This document shows, one piece after another, positions 35,919 through 46,564 of a stretch of DNA of 64,000 nucleotides. The first letter of the stretch is position 1; every line of letters starts with the position of its first letter. Position numbers and translations under genes: made by a program. This stretch comes from Phoronis australis (lineage: Eukaryota; Phoronida; Phoronidae). Under the pieces are notes generated by a model that was given only the letters and a program-made list of their open reading frames with translations, had not been told where the DNA came from and searched no databases. The stretch covers positions 459,642-523,641 of the forward strand of contig NMRA01000224.1 of the NCBI GenBank assembly GCA_002633005.1. The letters are read 5' to 3'.

Positions 35919-37904
35919 TTGAACTTCACGTCAAACACAAAAAGGTATATTACGGTTTTTTTCTATCGCTCACCCTCACAGACGTCTCATGAAAGGAGAG
36001 CAAATTTCAAAACCTTTTCAGAACAATTGCAAGAACTCTCTCAAACTAATAAAACAATTGTTATCAACGGGGATTTCAACGCAAGAAATAGTACTTGGTA
36101 CTCAGAAGACAATGACAACCAAGCCCGTCTCGAATTATTCGATATTCTCCTCACAAATGACTGTATACAACTAATAAACGAGCCGACACGTTTAACAGAG
36201 TATTCACATTCTTGCCTTGATTTATGTATAACAAACAATCTCGGATTCATTGAATCCACTTCTGTAAGGCCTCCCATTGGTAACTCAGACCACCACGTTA
36301 CAGAAACAACATTCACACTCAACTGCGCACATAAAGAACCAGACATTATGAAGAAGATCTGGAATTACAACCTCATTAACATGGACAAACTGCGCTCTGA
36401 CATAACCACATTCAACTGGACTGAAATACTTTACAAAGGTGACATAAATGACGCAGTCTCAATATTCACACAATCACTCTACAACATATTAGATAATAAT
36501 ATCCCATCAACCATGAAAACAATAAAAAACAAGAACAAACCGTGGTTTAACAATAACATTAAGTCTGAAATAAATAAAAGAAATAAACTGTACAGATCGT
36601 TCAGAAGATCAAATAATCCATGCACGTTCAAGTGCTACAAAGAACAGTGCAAGAGTGTGGAAGAACTAATTAAAAAGACAAAACAAGACTATAAGATGAA
36701 AGTTATCTCCAATATCAAAAATGTCTCCAAAAATTCTAAGGAATATTGGGATATAGTAAACAAAATTCGAGGACAGGTAAAGCAATCATCATACCCCACC
36801 ATCCACTCAAAAGAATCCAACTCTCAGGCGTCATNNNNNNNNNNNNNNNNNNNNNNNNNNNNNNNNNNNNNNNNNNNNNNNNNNNNNNNNNNNNNNNNNN
36901 NNNNNNNNNNNNNNNNNNNNNNNNNNNNNNNNNNNNNNNNNNNNNNNNNNNNNNNNNNNNNNNNNNNNNNNNNNNNNNNNNNNNNNNNNNNNNNNNNNNN
37001 NNNNNNNNNNNNNNNNNNNNNNNNNNNNNNNNNNNNNNNNNNNNNNNNNNNNNNNNNNNNNNNNNNNNNNNNNNNNNNNNNNNNNNNNNNNNNNNNNNNN
37101 NNNNNNNNNNNNNNNNNNNNNNNNNNNNNNNNNNNNNNNNNNNNNNNNNNNNNNNNNNNNNNNNNNNNNNNNNNNNNNNNNNNNNNNNNNNNNNNNNNNN
37201 NNNNNNNNNNNNNNNNNNNNNNNNNNNNNNNNNNNNNNNNNNNNNNNNNNNNNNNNNNNNNNNNNNNNNNNNNNNNNNNNNNNNNNNNNNNNNNNNNNNN
37301 NNNNNNNNNNNNNNNNNNNNNNNNNNNNNNNNNNNNNNNNNNNNNNNNNNNNNNNNNNNNNNNNNNNNNNNNNNNNNNNNNNNNNNNNNNNNNNNNNNNN
37401 NNNNNNNNNNNNNNNNNNNNNNNNNNNNNNNNNNNNNNNNNNNNNNNNNNNNNNNNNNNNNNNNNNNNNNNNNNNNNNNNNNNNNNNNCCATGTATACAT
37501 TCAAAGTCTTAACCAACATAAACAATTACTCTAACAAAATCCTCTTTGACTCCTACAAAAGACCAAGCACGAGACCAGGACTCCGGCAAAGCAATATGTA
37601 TACTATTCCAGCCTCCATCAGCCAAGCCTTCAGAAGATCAACGATATTAACTTGTATTGACAACTGGAATTCCTTACCATTCAAAATAAAGAAAGCACTT
37701 CAATCGTCACTCTCAAAAAATAACTTTAAAATGCATACCACTACTCCAGACTTGCCCGTCCCATTGACATCATTCCAACTTCCCCGCAACCACGAAATAA
37801 CCCTAAACAGATCAAGATGTGGTCTATTCCTAAACAACGAGAAATTTAGACATAATTTTAATAATATTTCGCCTCTGTGTTCCTGTGGAGATATCCAGAC
37901 ATAA
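35919..37904 (+). pseudogene. LINE ORF2-type protein: endonuclease and RT (gapped, with stops)
   Basis: The open frame carries endonuclease motifs NGDFNARNSTWYS (metal-binding and catalytic residues) and IGNSDHHVTE (catalytic His), then a basic connecting region (KNKNKPWFNNNIKSEIN). Most of the reverse transcriptase falls in the unsequenced gap. After the gap comes MYTFKVLTNINNYSNKI and a C-terminal knuckle begun by CSCGDIQT. A TAA at 37902 cuts the knuckle: the continuation HVFFACEVCKEER follows in frame. Upstream, a TGA near 35911 and a frame change near 35955 separate the first endonuclease residues (YNIAYHTNAGSGLILFVHNS). The copy is therefore inactive. Confidence 0.8.
36835..37488. other. 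Assembly gap 2
   Basis: 654 unknown bases fall in the reverse transcriptase region of the LINE inserted in element A. The gap probably reflects repeat collapse. Confidence 1.
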
Positions 37905-38348
37905 CCTCATGTTTTCTTTGCTTGTGAGGTATGCAAGGAGGAGAGGATACAGCTCTTCCAGGCACTCGAACAATACCCCAATGTTTATAAAAATATTCTG
38001 AAATTCCGCAATTGTACAACAAAATTAATTTCTTTCTATATGGATGTCAAGAACTTAACTTAAACGAAAATAAGGTTTTATTTGAAATAGTGTCAGAATT
38101 TCTTTATAACATTAAATCTCTTTGTGTGAGTGGATAGAATTTTATACATCTGTATAAAAATGAATTATTTTCATTCGTTGTCATATATCATTGTATTCTT
38201 AACATCAGTTTTTTATTTATGTATTTGTATATAATCATTGTATATAGACTTCTTTGTATTTTTTACCCAGATCTAATGCCTCTTGGCGCTTTCTGAATTA
38301 TGTATATTCATTGTATTCTGAAGATTTCGTAATAAACATTAAAAAAAA

Positions 38349-41300
38349 TCAGTTTTATGAAATGGGTATTTCTGTTAACTATAAACGTGTGATGGAAGTA
38401 CAGGATATGATGACTGCAGCCACATGTCAAAGATACGAAGACAAACAGTCTGTTTGCCCGTCCCAGCTAACAGAAGGAATTTTCACTGTTGGTACTATTG
38501 ATAATAAAGACCACAACTTGTCTTCAACAACAGCTCAAGGCTCTTTTCATGGCAACAGCATCAGTCTTTTCCAAATGCCCACCGACCTAAATCCAGGCAC
38601 GATTCGACCAGCAACACAGCTTAAAGATTTTCAAGAGAGAGAATTCTCACTTCCAGAAACCTATGGTCGTGATTCAGAAGCTAGTATGAATACCAATGCT
38701 GTTAGAATTTCAGAAGTTCCAAATCTGGGTACAAAAAACCACGAGAATTTTCTTATTGGTGAGGAGCTTTTAAAAGAGCATAATTGGGTTCACTTGACTT
38801 CACGGCTTCTAACCAAAGATGTCCTGGGTGATGGTGACAACGTTTCTTGGGCTGCTTGCCATGCAGATCAGCAGACGGAAGCACCAACTCAACAAGGAGT
38901 GTCTGCACTTTTACCTCTTTTTAATGAAAAGGCAGCAACAGTGTCCATGATGAAGCATGAGTATCATTAAGCAATTAACAGACAAACTAAATCCGGGGCA
39001 AACATTAGTAGTTGCTGTAGACCAACCGCTTTATACTCTCTGCAAGTATATACAATGGAAGTGGCCTCAAACGCACTGGAAAACTTCCATGGTCATACTG
39101 ATGGGAGGACTTCATGTTGAAATGGCTTTATGGAGAATGATAGGAGTGATGCTTCCAGATATTGGCTGGACTTCAATTCTTACGGAAGCCTCAGTGGCTA
39201 CAGCTGGCAGAGTTGATTCGTTTCTCCAAGCTTCGCACTTGACTCGAACAAGATATGCACATCAGGTGACAGCTCTGTCTCTAGCAAAGCTCCAGGAAGA
39301 AGCATTTCTTATTTCGGGAAATGAAGGTGGTGTTTTGGATCAACAGTCTTACTCCGGCTGGAAAAGTGAAAGCTCAACAACAAGTCCAACATTTGAGTTC
39401 TGGAATATTATCTTACATGTCCAGTTATTGATTTTGATGTTTGTCCGTGCTCATCGCGAATGCAACTTGTCGCTGTACATTGATGTCCTTGAATCTCTTG
39501 TGCCCTATTTCTTTGCCCTTGACCTTCAAAATTATGCACGATGTGTCCCTGTCCACATCCAAGACATGAGAGTTTTGCCACCTAATGTACGGCATCATCT
39601 GGAGAAACACTGGGTGTTTTCGAAGACACGGCAGAGATTCTGTGCTATTCCAATTGACCAGGCCCATGAACAAAATAATGCCTTAGTCAAAGACAGTGGT
39701 GGGGCTATTGGATTAACTGAAAATCCAAACGCTTTGACAAGGTGGATGGTGTTTGGGCCCGAGCTAGCCTGACTGAGTTCAAATGTCAATATGGTTTTGA
39801 GGACAATAGTGAGGAGACAAGCCACCATGAAGACAGTCTATCCTTCCAGAACAAGTTAAAGAACCATGGAACAGTTTGTGTAATGTAATTTCAGCCAAGG
39901 GAAAACCTTTCCTCGACAGGGGTGATGAATTTATGACGATAGATACTCACAGATGTATTGATAGCCCTATAAGTCTTCCAACTATCGAATTAATTGGAAA
40001 ACAGCAATATGACAATTATAGGCAAGCAGTCCTAATTGAAAAATCCCAAACAACACAGACCCCTATCAAGAAAAACAGGTTTTGTTGTTTTCAAAACAGC
40101 TTGTGGGAAGACAAAAACAGTGACTCAGCAGTGTATCGATGACATCAAGAAAGACTACAGCTTATTTAGTCAACTTTTTATAGCTAGTCAAGTTTGAGAA
40201 GCTAACCTGGATGATTTCTTTATGTATGAGAATCATCCTTGGCCGCCATCCCTGAGCCAGAACGGCAGTCTGCGTTTACCTTCACAGAAGTCACAGTTGC
40301 TCAACATGTTGGAGTTTCCTCACCCAGACGTTCCTGAATCCGCCGATGCTAAAGTCTTTGATGGACCAGCCATTGTGCATAGTTTTCCCCCAAATGAATC
40401 AGCGACATTCGGTCAGTTCAGTGAAAACTTTGCTAAGTGGGCGCATTCTAACCTTCACACCTGCAGGAGAGTTAATATTGTGTTTGATGCTTACACTGAA
40501 GACAGCTTGAAGGCCACTACAAGAGCAGCCAGAGGTTCAGTTGATCGAACCAAAGTTTCACCCCAAACGCGACTGCCTCTGAACTTCCAGAATTTCTTGC
40601 AAAATTCGATGAATAAAGAGGAATTGTTCATGCTGTTAGCTGAAGATATCTCGGCAATCTCCTGTCCTCCAGGAATATATATATATATATGTTACCCACC
40701 GTCAGTCTGTTCTTTCCTCTGCTTCTTACATGCCTCCCTGCGATCACGAGGATGCGCACACCGTATGTGCTTGGACATTGCGGACGCTTTGATGAAAGGA
40801 AATCAAACAATACTGGTTACTACCGTGGATACTAATGCTGTGGTCATTCTTCTTGGTGTTTTTGATCAGCTTAAGGTGTTTTGCAACCAGCAATACAATT
40901 ATGGGTAGTGGTTAAAGCTGGAAAGAACGCACGGGAATTCTTCATCAACGGTATCTTTGACGAGCTTGGGTGCGATTTGTGTGTAGCTCTACCCATGTTC
41001 CATGCCTTAACAGGATCGGACACAACGTCCCAGTTCTATGGAAAGGGGAAGAAAACAGCATGGGAGACTTGGAAAGCTTATCCTGATGCTACTCATGCAT
41101 TCTCGTACCCAGCAATCAATCTCTTTCAGCAACTCACCATCGACAATCTGGAATTCAAAGCAATTGAGACATTTACATGTCTCCTATATGATCGTAAAGC
41201 CAAAACCAGCCAAGTCAATGGTTTACGAAGAGAGCTTTTCACCCGAGAAGTTCAGCTCATGCCAAATCTACCGCCTACCCAGTCTGCTCTGATAAAACAT

Positions 41301-41563
41301 GTTAAGAGATGTTTGTATCAAGCTGGAATATGGCTTAAGAGTCTGATTCCCATCCAAGGGAAACCAAGTCTAGAGGGGTTTGGATGGCAGAGAGACACCG
41401 ACCAACAATGGACACCTTACTGGACAGACATGTCTCCAAAGCCTGTCAACAGCTCATTAAGTGCGGTTGCAAAAGCGTACCACTATGCGGCAAGAGATGT
41501 CGATGTAAAAGCAATTCTTTAGCATGCACAGCACTTTGCGAGTGCCAGGGAACATGCCGGTAA
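38349..41563 (+). pseudogene. Element A transposase-like protein, C-terminal part (broken)
   Basis: Coding resumes right after the LINE at QFYEMGISVNYKRVMEVQD and runs to GLTENPNALTRWMVFGPELA (near 39770), with a frame change at about 38960. A nearly universal motif of the family, AIPIDQAHEQNNALVKDSGG, is at about 39647-39706. After stops near 39772 the frame goes on to TPIKKNRFCCF, then VTTVDTNAVVILLGVF, preceded in another frame by DHEDAHT. These two pieces would form an acidic E-x-A-D-T ... D-T-D nuclease-like pattern (inference). A last frame change near 41430-41445 leads to a CXC tail with KCGCKS, CGKRCRC and CTALCECQGTC, ending at TAA 41561. At least five breaks make it a pseudogene. 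Confidence 0.65.
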
Positions 41564-42109
41564 CATGGTTTGTTATGGACCAAAGGAACGAATGAATTAA
41601 TTGAATTGTGTGAGCTCTACTTGCAATTTGACATTAATCCGTTTTATTGTGTTGATATTATAAGCAGTTGAAAATACGTTTACAACATTGTGAATATGTG
41701 GACAGGGGCTACATGTAACACAATACTGACAAGGGTCGGACAGTTATCAAAGCTGGCCCCTGAGTTCATGGTAGTCTGTCAAGTTCTATACATATATTGG
41801 CCTCTTTATTATAATATGCACTGAATTTTCATACTAATTGTTCAAATGGGTGATAAATCAGTTCATTTTTAATAAGAAAACCGATTTGTTTTGGTAAGAT
41901 TAGTTTTGAATCAGATCAACGTTATGGTTTCGTTAAAATTACAGTCAGTTAGTTAAAGTTTGGCGGCCATGTTGGATTTATGCAAATGAGGTGTCTTAAC
42001 ATTATGAGGACAACATGTTACAATGTCATTTTAATAGTTTTTTATTTAATAAAGTACCTTTACCTAGCCTAAAATGTGTTATTATCTCTCAAGCAACCAT
42101 GGATTGTAT

Positions 42110-42270
42110 TGCTTGGCGGCCATTTTGTTTTTCGAGATTTGACCTTGACCTTGACCTCAACATTTGGGCAACCGATCCCCATGAGAATCAGCGTGTCAAA
42201 AAGTACTAGTGTGCCAAATTTGTTGCTTTAATTCGAGGTGGAAACGTTTTCTGGTTAAGGGCCTGGACTT
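42110..42270 (-). repeat. Element A right terminal inverted repeat
   Basis: This is the inverted partner of 32926-33090. Read on the minus strand it starts AAGTCCAGGCCCTTAACC and keeps the TTGGCACAC, TCATGGGGATCGGTTGC and GGTCAAGGTCAAGGTCAAA blocks. TTA follows directly. Confidence 0.75.
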
Positions 42271-42384
42271 TTAATCTGAGAACAAATAAAAACACAAACG
42301 CCTCCACAGGCATCCCTGTACGTGGAAAAGGTACTTCTAAGCTTATAGCAACATGACTGATGGTTAATCAGTGTGATACATAAT

Positions 42385-42805
42385 TTGCCGAAAAGCATGC
42401 GGCATATGGAGGACCTATGGTTTGATCACAATCTCTACTTGGCCATCGGTATTGTCTAAGGCCTGGGCAGCCAAGGGACAGAACAAGTCAAGAAAACAAC
42501 TCATAATACTGAACACACTTGGAGAACGCTGAGATGTACCTTTCAAAAACACATACCTGTTTTTCAAAGCTATAAAGTTGTTATTTCTTTCTCTTTCTTG
42601 AACCGTGGTCGATAATATGCCTTTCCTGCTCACAAATGATGCACTCATGTTTCAGAATGTTCCGATCTTGTTCAGGTTAATTTGGTGTTTCAGATTTTGG
42701 AAGTATAATTGATTTTCTTTGGTAATCATGGATAACATCTGTGTAACTTTCAGTAGCTTCAGCTTTAGCACTACTGCTGGTGTCTTGTAACGTTGTTATT
42801 GGTTT
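42385..42805 (-). mobile_element. Element B, truncated copy 2
   Basis: This is a minus-strand fragment matching 55800-56205 of the full element. It includes the HECIICEQERHIID zinc-like start and the exon end KKYSFEKQ-like region before a conserved donor (CAG then gtatgt). It begins only about 115 bp beyond the right end of element A, but no shared boundary is seen. Confidence 0.7.
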
Positions 42806-43627
42806 CTATGTCCTTCCAATTTTCGATCGAACACTTAGACTTCAAAATTTTTTACAGTTGGACCATTGTATAACGATTCATACTCGTTCTTCCATTAATT
42901 ATAAACACATTGGTTATTGGTTATAACGTTTCCAGTATCATCGTGTACCTCCATGGGTATTCTCTTTCTAAAGGAGGGTCCCAAGTTCTTAATATACTTG
43001 GTATTTTTTAATTTAGCAAGAACACTCAACATTGCTTTTGTTAAAGACAGGATGTCGCAAGGGTTTCAGGACTTAACTCACAAAATTATTCATCATAAAA
43101 TACTAGCCAAATAACCGACACTGTCATGGTATGGACCTTGACACTGTAGTGAGCAACATCTCACGAGGTGTTACTGCACTATTCGTGAGCGCTAGGACGA
43201 TTCCTAATGAGCTATTGCACTATCTAATTAATGTGAATCGCATGGGCAAATAACTGCACTAATGTTGCTTTTGTTCCAATCGTCGGTTCTTCATTGAGTA
43301 ATTCTAAACGTGAAGGGGGCAACGTTGTCTAATCTGCTACCCTCATCTTTCTCGCTGCAGCGCACAACTCACTACCTTTCCCGTGTGAACTTTAATTCAA
43401 ATATAACTTACGCATTGCAGGGCTCTTGACGCTAAGTGTTGATACTAGGGGCAAGTTCTCCCCGTTTTCTTTTCAGTAAGTTGTGCTTATATAAGTAGAG
43501 GCCAAAACCTGTATATGCTCACGTGCACAAGCAATTAGGCTGTGACGTATAGAATTCCGTCAAAACCATGTTTATTACAGATACATATCAAGAGAGGGCG
43601 CTTGTGTGCTCATGAATTTCATTACAC

Positions 43628-43747
43628 CTGCCACTATACCGTTTGTACATGCTCCAAGTAGAGTTATGATATTTGGATGACGCCCTACGTATATAAGTTG
43701 TTCCATTTCAAGCTTGAGCGATAGCAATTCCTCTTTTGTGCCATTTT
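43628..43747 (-). CDS. RTK exon: kinase helix alpha-C and strand beta-4
   Basis: This 120-nt exon has a textbook acceptor (gtcttgttttttcag) and donor gtgtaatg, phase 1 to phase 1. It encodes NGTKEELLSLKLEMEQLIY, with the alpha-C Glu expected to pair with the VAVK Lys, then VGRHPNIITLLGACTNG. The R-H-x-N-I-I-x-L-L-G-A-C-T stretch is very close to FGFR-type kinases. It fills exactly the piece of kinase fold missing between 44826 and 26910. It has no in-frame ATG, so simple ORF calls miss it. Confidence 0.92.
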
Positions 43748-43982
43748 CTGAAAAAACAAGACCACAAACTCTGAATCAAATGAGGAGTTACATGTTTAAA
43801 ACTGCCATAAAACCTTCCGACAAAAATTAAATGAAAAATAAAAAACATAGACAGAACATTATTTCTGCTACCAACAGGAACGTAGAAATTATTAGCGCTT
43901 CAGAATTCATAGCGGAAGTGAAAATAGCGCATGTGCGGTTTGCTTTTGACTGGAGTTGGTAACGGAAATGGAATCCTACTAA

Positions 43983-44132
43983 CAGTGCTGTAGTGGCAAA
44001 ATTAGAGGTAAGTAGGCGCCCAAAGCCCACCGTATCGCCTTGAACACTGAATGTAACTTGCGGTGCGTAGGCGTTACGTTCAAATGCCAAAAGGTGGTCG
44101 CCTACGTGCGCCTACTCCCCACTACAGCACTG
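43983..44132. mobile_element. hAT-type MITE with 14-bp TIRs and 8-bp TSD
   Basis: The 150-bp element has perfect 14-bp inverted ends CAGTGCTGTAGTGG / CCACTACAGCACTG. CCTACTAA (43975-43982) and CCTAGTAA (44133-44140) flank it, 7 of 8 identical. CAG-start ends and an 8-bp duplication are the hAT hallmarks. It is too short to code. Confidence 0.85.
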
Positions 44133-44825
44133 CCTAGTAAGGTAAGGGATACTACGAGACCGAGTAAACAACCTAGTTTAGATTTTCGATTTTTAGCCAG
44201 CTAAACGGGACGAACTCCAGCTTTAAGTTTTGAAATTGGTCTCAATTTGTTTCTTTCTCCTGGTCTTCGGAAGAAGCCATAATTCACCACTGTTCGAGAC
44301 GAGGCTCGTAAGTCAGCGTGACATTCAATAGGAATGTTTAGCATTTCATCATTTTGACGTTTTGGACACAGTGTGACGGCATGTCTATTCTTATATCTGG
44401 GTCCAAATTATGTCATCTACAGTCATGATCACTAAACATCCGAATTCGGTGTCGAGCATATTCGCAAGCAGTAAAGAATCGTCAGCTAAGAAATCCCTTC
44501 TAATCTGAGTGATGATTGAGGCTAAAACGAGAGACAAAACAGTTACACGCAATGCTTCGTCATTCATCAAGTTCCCTCTGACCCAAGTCCTCTGGTGACC
44601 GAACAAACACAATGGAACTAGGTGCAGCTAACAGTAATTCACGAAGCATTCATTCATGGGACATTTACTGAGGGAAGCGTTGAGTCTTGCTTTACAAACT
44701 GAGGAAAGTGGTGTAAATCAAATGTTACGATTTTTGTTAACGGCTGACTTATAGACGTTTGAATTTTGTAATTCTGCAATTTTTACATTACAAATTCTAA
44801 TTGTTTTCTTTTCTGTCCCATATAC

Positions 44826-45054
44826 CTCGAACAGTCTTTACAGCCACTTTCACTGGCTCTGAAGTATCACGTGACTGAGCCCATCCTTCGTACACCAACC
44901 CGAAGGCACCTTCTCCTATACGTTGTCCAACTTTTAACGACTCCCGCGGTAGCTCCCAATTGACTGCGCTGTGATGGTATTCCATATCGGACACACATAA
45001 TTCAATGTCGTTGCCTGGACTTTCACAAAAGATACCATTGACCGTCAAAAGGCG
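44826..45054 (-). CDS. RTK exon: kinase N-lobe with glycine loop and catalytic lysine
   Basis: This 229-nt exon is phase 0 to phase 1, using the acceptor tttcagtcag (the AG four bases earlier would not be in phase). Its end encodes the juxtamembrane W-E-x-P motif (NWELPRESL), then VGQRIGEGAFGLVYEGW (G-x-G-x-x-G loop) and VKVAVKTVR with the ATP-anchoring Lys in VAVK. The donor gtatatg follows. The W-E-x-P lead-in and loop resemble the RET/FGFR/PDGFR side of the RTK tree. Confidence 0.93.
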
Positions 45055-45842
45055 CTGACTGAAACCCTAAAATTTCAGGTGAAATGTTCTGAAGTAAACT
45101 TGCGCGATGCAATAGAGAGATCAACAATTTAAAGTACTTTCTTTCAACTTTGCAATATGCTGAGCTCGAGACCCTCGAAATTTACTCGGAACCTTAGATT
45201 TCTCAGAGAGTTTACTGCAAACTGAATTCAATCGAGAAATATCCGAAAAATGGAGACCACTAAATTTTACTTAAAAGGATACCAAACCAAGTTTTATGCT
45301 ATTTAGAGATACCAAAAACGACTTTCCATCCAGTTCTCTGAGACAAAATAGTGCTCTCGTAACCCTTGGCAATCCTCAAAAGTTTGGAGGGAAACCTGAA
45401 AACTCATTTGAAAGTCTGCTAAACGTTTGACCTACGCTTTTAGCGAATTACACGGCAACTGTGGAAATAGACCACCCACCATGGACCTAAAAGAGTTCCC
45501 ACCATGACCCTGTGTCTCAAAAAGGAATTTTATTGTTACATCTTAACAGATTTAATAGCCTTTAGTAGACCTGTTGCTACAAAACAATCTAAAAATTTTA
45601 AAAATATATTTTTCTGTTATCGAGTTTGTACACAATGGGTGGAAGACCGCCTCAGCAGCCGTTGTTGTTTTACCAGTGCGATACTGATGAGTTGTGAAGA
45701 AAGTCCGCGTGGAGCCGTCTTTTTCAGACATGAAAAGGTGGGCATGTGGAAACTGTGGTAACAACAACTTGACTGTAAACGTCTTAGTGTTCAAATTTCC
45801 TAAATACGTGAAAGTTGCACAAAAATGGCATCGGTTTGTCAT

Positions 45843-45988
45843 GGGCGGCGCACCATAGGAGCCTGGGGTAGGGCTATAGCCCCCCACATTTTCAGGGCTA
45901 AGCCGCCCTTGGTCTATAGGCGGTGCAACACAGGAGGGCTGGGGTGGGGAGTTTAGCCCCCACTTTTTCAGTGCTGCGCCACCCATGA
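45843..45988. repeat. Two tandem GGGCGGCGCACCA palindromic repeats
   Basis: There are two head-to-tail units. The first starts GGGCGGCGCACCATAGGAG and ends TAAGCCGCCC. The second runs from AGGCGGTGCAACACAGGAG to GCTGCGCCACCCAT. Both share TATAGCC or TTTAGCC plus CCCAC and TTTTTCAG with the 12.0 kb unit. Confidence 0.6.
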
Positions 45989-46374
45989 TTGTGCGCCGAA
46001 CAAGAGTGTGGAGTGTCAGTGTGGAACATGAGATTCAGTTTGGCGTAAGCCACACTTTGATCGGCACATTTCAAAGAATCGTGTTTCGACCACACACATA
46101 AGCGGCGTTACAATGAAGGACTCACCACCAAGTAAGTGCATTTGCAAATTTTGTAAATAAAGAACAAACTGCTTCCATTCTAGGGCGAGTGATGCCGGCC
46201 GAGATCGAGTGCTACTACAAGTAGGCTTATGCATATTGTGTTTAGACTGTGCTCATTCCATCACGGCAATAGTGAATACGAGTAACCCAGGTTGGCTGTG
46301 GCCTTTGTCAGTAATTATTAAGTGTCTATTTTGTGAGTAGTGACCACCACTTGGTAGAGTTGGTTGTGGCTCAC

Positions 46375-46564
46375 ATATGTCATTTCTCGTGCAAGTGGGT
46401 CGAGTTCATACGGTCCGAAACTCGACGAAAGTTCGCTAAATGGGAAATCAAATTCATTGTCTGATTCTTCAAGTACTTGAGTATAAGTGCCCGTATCCAC
46501 TCTCCCCCCCCTGTCTGCATAATAATTGTCCAGTTCTCGCCTAATATTGTCACTGTCTTCTGAC
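46375..46564 (-). CDS. RTK exon: tyrosine-rich juxtamembrane region
   Basis: This 190-nt exon (acceptor ggaacactgcag, donor gtgagcc) is phase 2 to phase 0. It encodes a hydrophilic, acidic segment with tyrosines in ELDNYYADRG, GTYTQVLEES, FGPYELDP and, at the end, EMTY. Spaced tyrosines in acidic context between the membrane and kinase are usual docking sites for SH2/PTB proteins in RTKs. No individual site can be assigned a partner. Assignment to this gene rests on position, strand, phase and composition. Confidence 0.65.

Larger units (their letters stand above)
35783..38348 (+). mobile_element. LINE-1 of this window: non-LTR retrotransposon inserted in element A
   Basis: This is a 5'-truncated non-LTR element that begins inside its endonuclease domain and ends in AATAAACATT plus an A run (38341-38348). 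It is flanked by a short AATCA duplication. It contains apurinic-type endonuclease motifs (GDFNARN; GNSDHH), a connecting region, an assembly gap over the reverse transcriptase (36835-37488) and a C-terminal Cys/His knuckle (C-S-C-G-D ... H-V-F-F-A-C). The clade is in the Jockey/CR1/I group, not resolved further. A fragment of the same family, covering the RT region, lies at 2900-4322 in the opposite orientation. Confidence 0.85.
32926..42270 (+). mobile_element. Element A: DNA transposon with long TIRs and 3-bp TSD
   Basis: The ends are inverted copies of each other for at least 140 bp. The left end starts TAGTCCGGTCCCTTAGC and the right end, read inward, AAGTCCAGGCCCTTAACC. Both then hold matching blocks such as TTGGCACAC, ATCTCATGGGG and a GGTCAAGGTCAAGGTCAAA-like stretch. 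TTA flanks both ends (32923-32925 and 42271-42273), consistent with a 3-bp target duplication. Inside is a broken plus-strand coding region (34529-41563) with a LINE inserted, so the element was about 6.8 kb before that insertion. It sits inside the RTK intron, on the opposite strand. It is an autonomous-type but now dead transposon. The superfamily is not certain. A nuclease-like motif, CXC tail and short TSD suggest Academ or a related group. Confidence 0.75.

Noticed and set aside
36735-37534. Frames across gap 2 in other phases
   Set aside because: Artefacts of Ns; only the LINE frame has motifs on both sides.
44391-44612. Minus-strand frame considered for the missing alpha-C kinase exon
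   Set aside because: No kinase motif in any frame; the exon at 43628-43747 fits completely.
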